This document shows positions 17,640-26,312 of a DNA stretch of 64,000 nucleotides, piece after piece (positions within the stretch are counted from its first letter, which is position 1; each line of letters starts with the position of its first letter). The notes under the pieces were generated by a model. That model made no database searches and was not told where the DNA came from. It was given only the letters and a program-made list of their open reading frames with translations. The position numbers and the translations under genes were made by a program. Source of the DNA: JAVVHH01 sp963835135 (lineage in GTDB: Bacteria > Pseudomonadota > Alphaproteobacteria > Acetobacterales > Acetobacteraceae); NCBI GenBank assembly GCA_963835135.1, contig CAWIEF010000003.1, positions 992,001 to 1,056,000 on the forward strand, written 5' to 3'.

Positions 17640-18368
17640 ATGCCGATCAACGCCCGCGCCGTCCCGATCCTATCGGACAACTACGCCTGGCTCCTGCATG
17701 ACGAGAGCAGCGGCACCGTCGGCATCGTCGATCCGGCCGATGCCAAAGCCTGCATCGCCGCCATCGAACAGGACGGCGGCAAGCTCGACATGATCCTGAT
17801 CACCCACCATCACGACGACCACATCGCCGGCGTCGACGAAGTGCGCGCCAAATACGGCGCTACGGTCGTCGGCGCGACCGCCGACAAGCACCGGCTGCCG
17901 CTGCTGGATCAAGCAGTGGCGGAGGGCGACCGGGTCGCGTTCGGCCAGTCGCATTTCGAAGTGATCGACACCCCCGGCCACACGCGCGGCCACATCAGCT
18001 ACTTCTCGCCCGATGGCGACATCCTGCTCTGCGCCGACACGCTGTTCAGCCTTGGCTGCGGCCGCCTGCTCGAGGGCACGGCCAAGGAGATGTTCGACAG
18101 CCTGCAGAAGCTGGCCAAGCTGCCCGACGACACGCTGGTGTGCTGCGGCCATGAATACACTCAGAGCAACGCTCGCTTCGCCGTTACGGTCGAGCCCGAG
18201 AACGGCGAATTGCGGCAACGCGCCGCCGAAGTGGATCGCTTGCGCGCCGAGGGCAAGGCGACGGTGCCAAGCACGTTGGGCGCCGAGAAGGCCGAAAACC
18301 CGTTCCTGCGCGCCCGCTCGGCCGAGTCTCTGGCCAAGATCCGCACGGCGAAGGACACCTTCAAATGA
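17640..18368 (+). CDS. gloB: Hydroxyacylglutathione hydrolase (glyoxalase II)
   Basis: Metallo-beta-lactamase-fold enzyme that hydrolyses S-lactoylglutathione to lactate, the second glyoxalase step; 242 aa. The metal motif THHHDDHIAG (His56, His58, Asp60, His61) is complete, along with DTPGHTRGHISY, CADTLFSLGCGRLLEG and CCGHEYTQSNARFA. The C-terminal segment ENPFLRARS is the glutathione-binding tail of GloB. ATG 17640 has GGAG 5 nt upstream. It overlaps the glutathione S-transferase gene by ATGA, giving a glutathione-linked detoxification pair. Confidence 0.95.
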   Translation: MPINARAVPILSDNYAWLLHDESSGTVGIVDPADAKACIAAIEQDGGKLDMILITHHHDDHIAGVDEVRAKYGATVVGATADKHRLPLLDQAVAEGDRVAFGQSHFEVIDTPGHTRGHISYFSPDGDILLCADTLFSLGCGRLLEGTAKEMFDSLQKLAKLPDDTLVCCGHEYTQSNARFAVTVEPENGELRQRAAEVDRLRAEGKATVPSTLGAEKAENPFLRARSAESLAKIRTAKDTFK

Positions 18369-18955
18369 AGCTATTCTACAGCCCGACCAGCCCGTTCGTG
18401 CGCAAGGTGATGGCGATGGCCGTCGCTGCCGGCGTCGAGCCGCAGATCGAGCGCGTGACGACCAACCCGTGGGAATCGCCGCCCGACCTGCTAGCGCAAA
18501 ATCCGCTGGCCAAAGTACCCTGCCTGATCACCGACGATGGCCTTGCCTTGTTCGATAGCCCGGTCATCTGCGACTACATCGCGAGCTTGGGCGGCAGCGC
18601 GCTGCTCGCTGGCAGTGGACCAGCCCGCTGGACTCAGCTCAAGCAGCAGGCGCTGGCCGACGGCATCATGGACGCCGCGATCATCCGCCGGAACGAGGCC
18701 GCGCGTCCGGTCGAGGACGCCCGCAGCAAGAACATGGAGCGGCAGCGCCAGATCGTGACGGACGGTCTCGACACTCTCGAACGCGACACGCCCGCCGAGC
18801 AACTTGACCTCGGCACGATCAGCATCGGCTGCTGCCTTGCCTATCTCGACCTGCGCTTCGCCCACGAGCCCTGGCGCGATGCCCATCCGGCCCTCAACCG
18901 CTGGTTTGAGGGGTTCAGCCATCGCCCGGAGATGACGGAAACGGCGCCGCCCTAA
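18365..18955 (+). CDS. Glutathione S-transferase family protein
   Basis: A 196-aa GST. The N-terminal thioredoxin-like domain begins MKLFYSPTSPFVRKVMAMA and contains NPLAKVPCLITDDGLALFDSPVICDYIAS, the glutathione-site motif with cis-Pro and the DS turn. The all-alpha C-terminal domain has ISIGCCLAYLDLRFAHEPWR. It is translationally coupled to gloB, consistent with processing of glutathione adducts. Confidence 0.93.
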   Translation: MKLFYSPTSPFVRKVMAMAVAAGVEPQIERVTTNPWESPPDLLAQNPLAKVPCLITDDGLALFDSPVICDYIASLGGSALLAGSGPARWTQLKQQALADGIMDAAIIRRNEAARPVEDARSKNMERQRQIVTDGLDTLERDTPAEQLDLGTISIGCCLAYLDLRFAHEPWRDAHPALNRWFEGFSHRPEMTETAPP

Positions 18956-18972
18956 GCGTCACTTCGGCCCGG

Positions 18973-21606
18973 TTACGCCGCCAGCGCCGCGCGGATCGCA
19001 TCCAGCGCGGCGTCGGCGGCGCCCGCGTCGGGTCCGCCGGCCTGCGCCAAGTCCGGCCGGCCGCCGCCGCCCCGCCCCCCCAGCGCGACGCTCGCCGCCC
19101 GCACCAGCTCGACCGCATTCAGCTTGCCGACCAGATCGGTCGACACCCGCACCACGACGCTCGCCTTGCCCTCCGCCGTCGACACGACGGCGACGACGCC
19201 GCTGCCCAGGTCGTTGGCGATCGCTTCGGCCATCCCCTTCAGATCCCGCGCCGGTACCTCGCCGAGATTGCGCGCTGCCAGGTTGACGCCGGCCACCTGC
19301 TCGACGGCCGCAGCCCCGCCGCCCGTCGCCAGCTTGCGCTGTAACTCGGCCACCTGGCGTTCCAGCCGGCGGCGGTCCTCGAGCAATTGGCCCACGCGCT
19401 CGGCTAGTTCCGCCGGCGCCACCCGCAGCAGCGCGGCTGCCTCCAGCAGCCGCCGCTCGCTCTCGACGATGGCGTCCTGCGCCGCCTGCCCCGTCACCGC
19501 CTCGACCCGGCGCACGCCAGCGCTGACCGCGCTCTCGCCAGTGATGCGGAACAGGCCGATGTCGCCGGTGCGCCCGACATGCGTGCCGCCGCAGAGCTCG
19601 ACCGAGTAAAGCTTCTCCCCGTTATGCTCGCCCATCCCGACGACGCGGACCTCGTCGCCGTATTTCTCGCCGAACAGCGCCATCGCGCCCTCGGCGACGG
19701 CGGCGTCGGGGGTCATGAGCCGGGTCGTGACCTCGGTGTTGGCGCGGATTTGAGCGTTCACCGCGGTTTCGACCACGGCGAGGTCCTCGCGCGTGATCGG
19801 CGTCGGCTGGCTGACGTCGAAGCGCAGGCGGTCCGGTGCGTTCAAGCTGCCCTTCTGCGCCACATGCGGCCCGAGACGCTGGCGCAGCGCGGCGTGCAGC
19901 AGATGCGTCGCGCTGTGATGCGCGCGGATGGCGGTGCGGCGGGCGTGATCGACTGTCGACACGACCGCCATCCCTGCCGCGACCTCGCCCTCGGTGACCC
20001 GGCCGATATGGACGAACAGGTCGCCCAGCCGCTTCTGCGTATCCGTAACCTCGATGGCGAGCCCCGGCGCGGTGATCCGCCCGGTGTCGCCGACCTGGCC
20101 GCCGCTTTCGGCATAGAATGGCGTCTGGTTGAGCACCAGCGCGACAGTCTGCCCGGCGCCGGCCGAGGCCACAGCCTCGCCGTCGGCCACCACCGCAAGG
20201 ATTTCGGCCTCCGCCGTTTCGGTCGAGTAGCCGAGGAACTCGGTCGCCCCCAGCCGCTCGCGCAAGTCGAACCACACCCGCTCGGTGGCGGCGTCGCCGG
20301 TGCCGGCCCAGGCGGCGCGGGCGCGCACCCGCTGCTCGGCCATCGCGGCGTCGAACCCCTCGGTGTCGACCTGCTTGCCCTGCTCGCGCAGCGCGTCCTG
20401 CGTCAGGTCGAGCGGGAAGCCGAACGTGTCATAGAGCTTGAACGCCACCGCGCCCGGCAGCGTGCCGCCCTCGCCCAACCGCCCGGTCTCCTCGGCCAGC
20501 AAGCCGAGCCCGCGCTCGAGCATCGCCTTGAACCGCTCCTCCTCGAGCCGCATCGTCTCGGTGATCAGCGCCTCGGCCCGCGGCAACTCCGGATAGGCTG
20601 CGCCCATCTGCCGCACCAGCGCCGGGACCAGCCGATGGAACACCGCGTCCCGCGTGCCCATCATGTGCAGATGCCGCATCGCGCGGCGCATGATCCGCCG
20701 CAGCACATAGCCGCGCCCGTCCTTGGACGGCAGCACGCCGTCGGCGATCAGGAACGCGGTGCTGCGCAGATGGTCGGCGACCACCCGGTGGCTGGTGCGG
20801 AACGGCCCATCCGCCGCCTGCCCGGTGGCGTCCGCGCTGGCTTGGATCAGCGCGCGGAACGTGTCGGTGTCATAGTTGTCGTGCACGCCCTGCAAGATCG
20901 CGGCGAACCGCTCGAAGCCCATCCCGGTATCAATCGAGGGCCGCGGCAGCGGCACGCGGGTGCCGGGCGGACCCTCCTCGTATTGCATGAACACGAGGTT
21001 CCAGATCTCGATGAACCGGTCGCCATCCTCGTCCGGACTGCCCGGCGGGCCACCGGGGATCGATGGACCATGGTCGTAGAAGATCTCCGAGCAGGGGCCG
21101 CACGGGCCGGTATCGCCCATGCGCCAGAAATTATCCGACGTCCCGATCCGGATGATCCGCTCCTCCGGCAATCCGGCGATCCGCTTCCAATACGAGGCGG
21201 CGTCGTCGTCCTCGGCGTAGACCGTGACGAGCAGCTTGTCCTTCGGCAGCGCGAAATCACGCGTCAGCAGCGTCCAGGCCTGTTCGATCGCCTGCTCCTT
21301 GAAGTAGTCGCCGAAGCTGAAATTGCCGAGCATCTCGAAGAACGTATGGTGGCGCGCGGTGTAGCCGACGTTGTCGAGGTCGTTGTGCTTGCCGCCGGCG
21401 CGGACGCATTTCTGCGCCGTCGTCGCCCGGTTGTAGCTCCGGCGCTCCTGCCCGGTGAACACGTTCTTGAATTGGACCATGCCGCTATTGGTGAACAACA
21501 GCGTCGGATCGTTGCGCGGAACCAGCGAACTGCTCGGGACGACCTGATGGCCGGCGTCGCGGAAATAGTCCAGGAATGTCGCGCGGATGTCGTTACTGCT
21601 GACCAT
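18973..21606 (-). CDS. alaS: Alanine-tRNA ligase
   Basis: Class II aminoacyl-tRNA synthetase, 877 aa, full length. Catalytic domain from residue 1 (MVSSNDIRATFLDYFRDAGH) with FTNSGMVQFKNVF, GYTARHHTFFEMLGNFSFGDYFK and DTGMGFERFA; editing domain with HHSATHLLHAALRQRLG and the zinc-site motif CGGTHVGRTGDIG; C-terminal Ala-rich DHHA1 domain ending DAALDAIRAALAA. The ATG at 21606 has GGAG 4 nt upstream; the in-frame extension to 21756 covers noncoding DNA and part of the next gene. A 679-codon antisense frame over it is a composition artefact. Confidence 0.97.
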   Translation of the reverse strand: MVSSNDIRATFLDYFRDAGHQVVPSSSLVPRNDPTLLFTNSGMVQFKNVFTGQERRSYNRATTAQKCVRAGGKHNDLDNVGYTARHHTFFEMLGNFSFGDYFKEQAIEQAWTLLTRDFALPKDKLLVTVYAEDDDAASYWKRIAGLPEERIIRIGTSDNFWRMGDTGPCGPCSEIFYDHGPSIPGGPPGSPDEDGDRFIEIWNLVFMQYEEGPPGTRVPLPRPSIDTGMGFERFAAILQGVHDNYDTDTFRALIQASADATGQAADGPFRTSHRVVADHLRSTAFLIADGVLPSKDGRGYVLRRIMRRAMRHLHMMGTRDAVFHRLVPALVRQMGAAYPELPRAEALITETMRLEEERFKAMLERGLGLLAEETGRLGEGGTLPGAVAFKLYDTFGFPLDLTQDALREQGKQVDTEGFDAAMAEQRVRARAAWAGTGDAATERVWFDLRERLGATEFLGYSTETAEAEILAVVADGEAVASAGAGQTVALVLNQTPFYAESGGQVGDTGRITAPGLAIEVTDTQKRLGDLFVHIGRVTEGEVAAGMAVVSTVDHARRTAIRAHHSATHLLHAALRQRLGPHVAQKGSLNAPDRLRFDVSQPTPITREDLAVVETAVNAQIRANTEVTTRLMTPDAAVAEGAMALFGEKYGDEVRVVGMGEHNGEKLYSVELCGGTHVGRTGDIGLFRITGESAVSAGVRRVEAVTGQAAQDAIVESERRLLEAAALLRVAPAELAERVGQLLEDRRRLERQVAELQRKLATGGGAAAVEQVAGVNLAARNLGEVPARDLKGMAEAIANDLGSGVVAVVSTAEGKASVVVRVSTDLVGKLNAVELVRAASVALGGRGGGGRPDLAQAGGPDAGAADAALDAIRAALAA

Positions 21607-21646
21607 GGCGCTCCGTAGCGCGTCCTCAGGACGCAAGCTAGATGAG

Positions 21647-22666
21647 TTAGGAGCGGGGCGGGACTGCGAAGATCTGGCCGGGATAGATCCGGTTCGGGTC
21701 GCGGATCTGGTCGCGGTTGGCCAGGTAAATGACGGTGAAGCGCGTTCCCTGGCCATAGCTCTGCCGCGCGATGCGCCAGAGGTTCTGCCCGGGCTGCACG
21801 ATGGCTCGGCCGCCGGCCAGCGGCTCCGGCGGGGTGACAGTCCGTTGGAACGGCAGCTCGATCCGGCCTAGCACGCGTCCGTCCGTGCCGAGCTGATCGA
21901 CCCGCAGCTGGTGCACGCCGGGCGCCACCGGGTGGGCGGGCACGGTGGTCCATTGTCCGTCCGGCCCGGCTCGGGCGTCGGCGACCGGCCGGTTGTCGAC
22001 ATAGATGCGAACCGAGGTGTCCGGCTTGGCCGAGCCGGAGAAGCGGATCTCGCCCTTGTCGTCATAGTCGACGGTCTCGAGCGCGAGTTTCCGGTTCGCC
22101 GCGGACCCGAGCAAGACGCGCGGCGGCGCGGCCGTGCTGGGCAACAGGACGGCCACGGCAGGGCTGTCCGGCTCTGGAACCGCGGCCTTCCCTGGTGGCG
22201 CCGGAATGACGAGGAAAACGGAATCCGCGCCCGCGACGTCCTTGCCGCTGGCCCCCCGCGCCGAGAGAGTGAGCTCCCGTCCGCCGGGCTGGAGTGACTG
22301 GCCCGGCAAGAGCAGGAACTGCCCCTGCGCATCGGCCACGATCGTGCCCAGCACGCGCCCGCCGTCGCGGACAGTGACCTCGGCGCCGCTCTCCGCGCGT
22401 CCCGCAATGACGGCATGGCCCTGCGGACCGACACGGACGACGTCGAAGCTGGGGCCTGGCGGCTGCGCAAGCGGCGTTGGTTCGGCTGGCTTGCTGGGCG
22501 GCGGCGCGGCGCGCGGCGTGGCTGAGACAATCCGTTCCGGTGCTTTGGCGGAGGGTACGGGCCAGGTCCAATAGCCGATGAGACCGCCCGCCAAGCCGAG
22601 CAGCAACAGCAGCGCGAGAACAGCCCAAGTCGACCGTTCGCGGGATGGAGTGTCAGTTCGTGACAT
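21647..22666 (-). CDS. LysM domain protein with N-terminal membrane anchor
   Basis: A 339-aa envelope protein. A single membrane segment (about residues 14-33, WAVLALLLLLGLAGGLIGYW) is followed by a Pro/Ala-rich linker, two Ig-like stretches (FDVVRVGPQGHAVIAGRAESGAEVTVRDGG, then DYDDKGEIRFSGSAKPDTSVRIYVDN), and a C-terminal LysM motif (IVQPGQNLWRIARQSYGQGTRFTVIYLANRDQIRDPNRIYPGQIFAVP) that should bind peptidoglycan. This order is known for alphaproteobacterial LysM/Ig-like proteins. No strong ribosome binding site was seen; a GTG codon directly precedes the chosen ATG. Confidence 0.85.
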   Translation of the reverse strand: MSRTDTPSRERSTWAVLALLLLLGLAGGLIGYWTWPVPSAKAPERIVSATPRAAPPPSKPAEPTPLAQPPGPSFDVVRVGPQGHAVIAGRAESGAEVTVRDGGRVLGTIVADAQGQFLLLPGQSLQPGGRELTLSARGASGKDVAGADSVFLVIPAPPGKAAVPEPDSPAVAVLLPSTAAPPRVLLGSAANRKLALETVDYDDKGEIRFSGSAKPDTSVRIYVDNRPVADARAGPDGQWTTVPAHPVAPGVHQLRVDQLGTDGRVLGRIELPFQRTVTPPEPLAGGRAIVQPGQNLWRIARQSYGQGTRFTVIYLANRDQIRDPNRIYPGQIFAVPPRS

Positions 22667-22731
22667 CACAGTGAAACTAGGCCGCAAGGCCAGCGGACGC
22701 AACGAAACTCGATCCGATTGAACGTGGCTGA

Positions 22732-23535
22732 TCAGAAAGCGGCGCGTTTCAAACCCCAGCCCAGCGCCACCGCACCCGCTGCGCCCAATGCCGGCGCCAG
22801 CCTGCGCCACCGTTTGGCCAACCGAGCCTCCAGCGCGGCAGCCATGAACGGCGCGGCGAGCGCAAGCAGGCAGACCACGTCAGCCGCATCGACGTGCCCA
22901 CGCGGTATGCGTCCGCGCGCCAGGTCGGCGCCGCCGAGCGCCGCGGCCATGATGGCGCTCGGCACCGCCGCCTCCGCGCCGAGCAGGAACAGCACGGCCC
23001 ACGCCCCCGCCAGCACCGCAGCCGCCCCCTGCCATCCCACGGGCAAGCCGGCGACGACGGACCCGCCGCATAGGGCCAAGGCCGCCGCGGCGCCCCGCAT
23101 CGTCTGCCCGCGCACCACCCAGGCGCTTACCCCTGCTAGCACCGCCACGACGACGCAGACTCGCCAGAACTCGCCCGGCCCCGCCGCCACCCGCGCCAGC
23201 CACCAGCCGGTGACCAAAGCGGCAGCCACCGAGAGCAAGCGCTCGTTGCGGCCGCCGCGCCACACCCGGATCGCCTCGATGATGACGACCGCAGCGGCTG
23301 GAACGATCAGCATGCCCGGCCCGACCGATGGTGACAGCGCCGCCCCCCGCAGCCGCGCGACCGGCTCGAGCGCGGCCCAGCCGAGCAGGCACGCGAGCGA
23401 CATCGCGGTCCGCCGCCACCGCTGGCGGCCCTTGGCCCGGCACAACCAGTGTGCCGCAAGCGACACGGCCAGCGCGAGCAGCGCCGGGCCGAAGAAGGCG
23501 AGCCAGGCCGGAGCGACATGCGGAATCGGAACCAT
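22732..23535 (-). CDS. Multi-pass membrane protein of unknown function
   Basis: About 267 aa and almost wholly hydrophobic, with seven or eight predicted membrane segments (e.g. APAWLAFFGPALLALAVSLAAHWL, GMLIVPAAAVVIIEAIRV, FWRVCVVVAVLAGVSAWVV). I recognise no family motif. ATG 23535 is preferred over 23583, because the latter would overlap the start of the divergent cytochrome b561 gene; a GAGGGAAGG site lies upstream of 23535. It is divergent from the cytochrome gene with 46 nt between starts. Confidence 0.7.
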   Translation of the reverse strand: MVPIPHVAPAWLAFFGPALLALAVSLAAHWLCRAKGRQRWRRTAMSLACLLGWAALEPVARLRGAALSPSVGPGMLIVPAAAVVIIEAIRVWRGGRNERLLSVAAALVTGWWLARVAAGPGEFWRVCVVVAVLAGVSAWVVRGQTMRGAAAALALCGGSVVAGLPVGWQGAAAVLAGAWAVLFLLGAEAAVPSAIMAAALGGADLARGRIPRGHVDAADVVCLLALAAPFMAAALEARLAKRWRRLAPALGAAGAVALGWGLKRAAF

Positions 23536-23581
23536 CCACCCGACCTTCCCTCGACGCCCGCACAGCGGCAAGATGTCCACC

Positions 23582-24283
23582 ATGGCTCAGCCGATCCGCC
23601 GCCCGAGCGGCCCTCCGAAACCCCGCACCCCCCTCCTGCTGATGCGCGTCTGGGATGCGCCGACCCGCCTGTTCCACTGGGCGATCGTGGTGCTCATCGC
23701 GGTCAGCTACTTCAGCATGAAGTTCGACCAGGTGCAGCTTCACTACCTTTCGGGCTACACCATGCTGACCCTGCTGCTGTTCCGGCTCGGCTGGGGCCTG
23801 TTCGGCAGCGAGACCTCCCGCTTCCGGCAATTCTTGCGCAGCCCGGTCGAGGGCTTCCGCCACCTCGCCGATTTCACCACGCGCGAGCCGGATCGCGAGA
23901 TCGGCCACAACGCCGCCGGCGGCTGGATGGTTCTGCTGATGCTGCTGGCGTTGGCCGTTCAGGCCGTGACCGGCCTATTCGCCGGCGACCCGGTCGAGGG
24001 CGGCGGCCCCTTCATCGACCAGATCGGCAGCAAGCCGCAGCACCTGCTCTCCACCATTCATGACGTCAACTTCAACATCATCCTCGCCCTGATCGCGATC
24101 CACCTGATCGCCATCCTCGCCTACGCCGCGATCAAGCGGCACGACCTGGTCCGGCCGATGGTCACGGGAAAGAAGCGGCTGCCGCCAACGGTCCGTCAGC
24201 CCCGCTTTGCGAGCCCGATCCTCGCTGTGGTCGTGCTCGCGGCAGCCGGGCTGTTCGTGTGGGCGTTGGTCAGGTTCGCCTGA
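23582..24283 (+). CDS. Cytochrome b561-type membrane cytochrome
   Basis: A 233-aa di-haem cytochrome b/b6-domain protein of the inner membrane. Four membrane helices and conserved histidines fit the family: RLFHWAIVVLIAV, LHYLSGYTMLTLLLFRLGWG, IGHNAAGGWMVLLMLLALAVQAVTGLF and STIHDVNFNIILALIAIHLIAILAY. A fifth C-terminal helix follows. It probably passes electrons between quinol and the soluble cytochrome c' encoded convergently 4 nt away. ATG 23582 begins a 20-residue polar leader before the first helix. Confidence 0.9.
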   Translation: MAQPIRRPSGPPKPRTPLLLMRVWDAPTRLFHWAIVVLIAVSYFSMKFDQVQLHYLSGYTMLTLLLFRLGWGLFGSETSRFRQFLRSPVEGFRHLADFTTREPDREIGHNAAGGWMVLLMLLALAVQAVTGLFAGDPVEGGGPFIDQIGSKPQHLLSTIHDVNFNIILALIAIHLIAILAYAAIKRHDLVRPMVTGKKRLPPTVRQPRFASPILAVVVLAAAGLFVWALVRFA

Positions 24284-24287
24284 CCGA

Positions 24288-24749
24288 TCAATCCTTCGCC
24301 TTATACTGCCGGTGACAGGCGCCGCAGGTCTTGCCCACCTCGGCGAACTGCGCCGCGAAACCGGCCTTGTCGTCGGCATCGGCCAGGGTGACGAGCTTTT
24401 CGGCCGCGTCCTGAAGCGCCTTTCCCTTCGCCGCGAAATCGGCCTTGTCGGACCAGACGGCCGGAAGCGCCTTGGTGTCGTTCGCCTTCTCGGTGCCGGG
24501 TGGAAACATCGTTGCGATGACTTGGGAGGAGGAGACGAGGCCCTTCGCCCCCGGCATGAACGGTTTGACGTCCGCCTTCTGCTCGACGCCGGCCTTCATC
24601 GCTCCGAGCACGCCCTGCTGCAGGTCCATCATGGCCTTGCGGATCGACACGATCTCGTCGGGCGCCAGCGGCACGCCACCTCCTTGCGCCTGCGATTGTG
24701 CACTGCCGAGCATGGTCATTATGGCGCCAAGAATGAGATAACGAGTCAT
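24288..24749 (-). CDS. Cytochrome c', class II c-type cytochrome
   Basis: A 153-aa periplasmic cytochrome. Signal peptide about residues 1-22 (MTRYLILGAIMTMLGSAQSQA). The single haem attachment motif CGACH sits near the C-terminus (GKTCGACHRQYKAKD), the hallmark of class II cytochromes, with four helices preceding it. ATG 24749 has GGAGGG just upstream. It is convergent with the b561 gene; cytochrome c'/b561 pairs are common in proteobacteria and usually form a small electron-transfer or NO/superoxide-buffering unit. Confidence 0.93.
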   Translation of the reverse strand: MTRYLILGAIMTMLGSAQSQAQGGGVPLAPDEIVSIRKAMMDLQQGVLGAMKAGVEQKADVKPFMPGAKGLVSSSQVIATMFPPGTEKANDTKALPAVWSDKADFAAKGKALQDAAEKLVTLADADDKAGFAAQFAEVGKTCGACHRQYKAKD

Positions 24750-24816
24750 TAGGCCCTCCAGAGGGTGGGCCATCACCGTCGCACAGCCATGATCCTTTCG
24801 CCATCATCGGAGCCGC

Positions 24817-25413
24817 ATGAACAGCAGTCGCAAGAGTGAAATCCGTTCGGTCGCGGTCTTCTGCGGCTCCCGGTTCGGCAACGACCCGGCCTACCGCGAA
24901 GCGGCCCACGCGCTCGGCGCCGGGATCGCCAAGGCCGGCTGGCGGCTGGTCTATGGCGGCGGCCGGGTCGGACTGATGGGCGTGGTCGCCGACGCGGTGC
25001 TCGCCGGTGGCGGCAGCGTGTTCGGCGTCATCCCGGATTTCCTGCAGCGCCGCGAGGTGGCCCATGGCGGGGCGGTCGATCTGGTCGTCACCCAGACCAT
25101 GCACGAGCGCAAGACGCGCATGTTCGACGCGGCCGACGCGTTCGTCACCTTGCCCGGCGGTCTCGGCACGTTCGACGAGACGATCGAGATCACCACCTGG
25201 CGGCAACTCGGGCTGCACGACAAGCCCGTGCTGATCTGCAACGTGCTCGGCTGGGCGCAGCCCTATCTCGCCTCGATCGAAGGCGCCATCGTCCAAGGCT
25301 TCGCGGACGCCGGCAGCGCCCGGCTGTACGAGGTGCTGCCCGACGTCAGCTCCGTCCTGGCGCGCCTATCGGCGTTGTCGCGCCCGGCCGCCGCGGATCC
25401 GGGGCGGCTTTGA
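24817..25413 (+). CDS. LOG family protein (nucleoside-5'-monophosphate phosphoribohydrolase)
   Basis: A 198-aa TIGR00730/LOG-family Rossmann protein that hydrolyses nucleoside monophosphates to free base and ribose 5-phosphate. It contains the family motif PGGLGTFDETIEITTWRQLG and the earlier GGGRVGLMGVVADAVLAGGG. Cytokinin activation is the plant role; bacterial members generally act on AMP-type substrates. The start at ATG 24817 fits. The last 68 nt overlap the 3' end of the convergent L,D-transpeptidase gene, an unusually long tail-to-tail overlap. Confidence 0.92.
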   Translation: MNSSRKSEIRSVAVFCGSRFGNDPAYREAAHALGAGIAKAGWRLVYGGGRVGLMGVVADAVLAGGGSVFGVIPDFLQRREVAHGGAVDLVVTQTMHERKTRMFDAADAFVTLPGGLGTFDETIEITTWRQLGLHDKPVLICNVLGWAQPYLASIEGAIVQGFADAGSARLYEVLPDVSSVLARLSALSRPAAADPGRL

Positions 25414-26221
25414 CAGCCGCCTGAAGCGACGGCGCAGCGGCGGAGTCGACCACGATGAGCGTGTCGCCCGCGAGCGGACTCGGCTCCCGATCCGGCAGCA
25501 GGAGCGCGCGGAACCGGATGTCGGCGACCGCGACCCGCTCGTAATCGGCATCCAGCACGCCATGCCGGTCGAGGAACCGGTTCAGCGTCGCCGGCATGCG
25601 GATGCAGCCCTGCGAGGCAGGCCGGCCGAGCCGCTGCTCCAATCGATCCGGATCCGTCGCGTGCAGCATGAAGCGGATGGGCGTGCTGTCGGGCTTGCCG
25701 GCCACTTCAGCCCACCCCTTCTTGGCCACGTGCCAGCCGAAATCCCACACGCGCATTCCTTTGGCGCCGAGCCCGCGGATCCCGTTTTCGTTCAGCGTCC
25801 CCTCGGCGCGGTAGCCCAAGATTGCGTCGGTCGCATGGAACACGCCCGTCGGCGTGACATAATGATCGAAGCGCCCGGTCTGTCCCGTCGAGATCGCGCC
25901 GCCGCCAATGACCCGCCACTCGTCTGACGGTATCGCGGCGATCACCATCAGCTGCTGCACCCGCGGGTTGCGGTCGACGACGACCACGAGCTGCGGGTGG
26001 TCGAGCGTCGCGTTGCTGTCGGCCAGGGCGGCGCGGGCGAGCGCAATCCAGCTTTTCGCGCGCGCCGGGTCAGGAAGGATCGGCCTGTGCACCTCGTGCT
26101 GGAAGGCGTCGCGCAGACGTAACACCTCGACCGTGATCGCCGGCTCCTCGAGCGGAGCGGCAGCCAGTGCGGGGACAGCCACGAACAAGGCCAGAAGCGC
26201 CACGATGATCCGGAACGTCAT
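25346..26221 (-). CDS. L,D-transpeptidase (YkuD domain), periplasmic
   Basis: A 291-aa exported L,D-transpeptidase that cross-links peptidoglycan or attaches proteins to it. Signal peptide MTFRIIVALLALFVAVPALAAA. Catalytic motif HATDPDRLEQRLGRPASQGCIRMP with His187 and Cys206. The preceding region (YVTPTGVFHATDAILGYR...GMRVWDFGW) is typical of the ErfK/YbiS relatives. ATG 26221 is preferred because the signal peptide starts there; the in-frame extension to 26290 has no signal features. The C-terminal ~20 residues are Pro/Ala-rich and are encoded over the LOG gene. Confidence 0.9.
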   Translation of the reverse strand: MTFRIIVALLALFVAVPALAAAPLEEPAITVEVLRLRDAFQHEVHRPILPDPARAKSWIALARAALADSNATLDHPQLVVVVDRNPRVQQLMVIAAIPSDEWRVIGGGAISTGQTGRFDHYVTPTGVFHATDAILGYRAEGTLNENGIRGLGAKGMRVWDFGWHVAKKGWAEVAGKPDSTPIRFMLHATDPDRLEQRLGRPASQGCIRMPATLNRFLDRHGVLDADYERVAVADIRFRALLLPDREPSPLAGDTLIVVDSAAAPSLQAAVKAAPDPRRPGATTPIGAPGRS

Positions 26222-26312
26222 GCCAGCAACATAGCATGTCGAGCCGGTTATTGCGTGATTTCTGCCACCATCCCAGCAACGCTGTTGCAAATATACAGCA
26301 CGAGCGCGAAGC

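Noticed and set aside
19579..21618. 679-codon open frame antisense to alaS
   Set aside because: Shadow of the GC-rich third positions of alaS; no ribosome binding site and a His/Arg/Leu-biased composition typical of antisense artefacts.
26276..26288. Perfect palindrome GCAACGCTGTTGC between aapP and the L,D-transpeptidase
   Set aside because: Only a 5-bp stem with a 3-nt loop and no T-tract; too weak to call a terminator, and nothing supports an operator.
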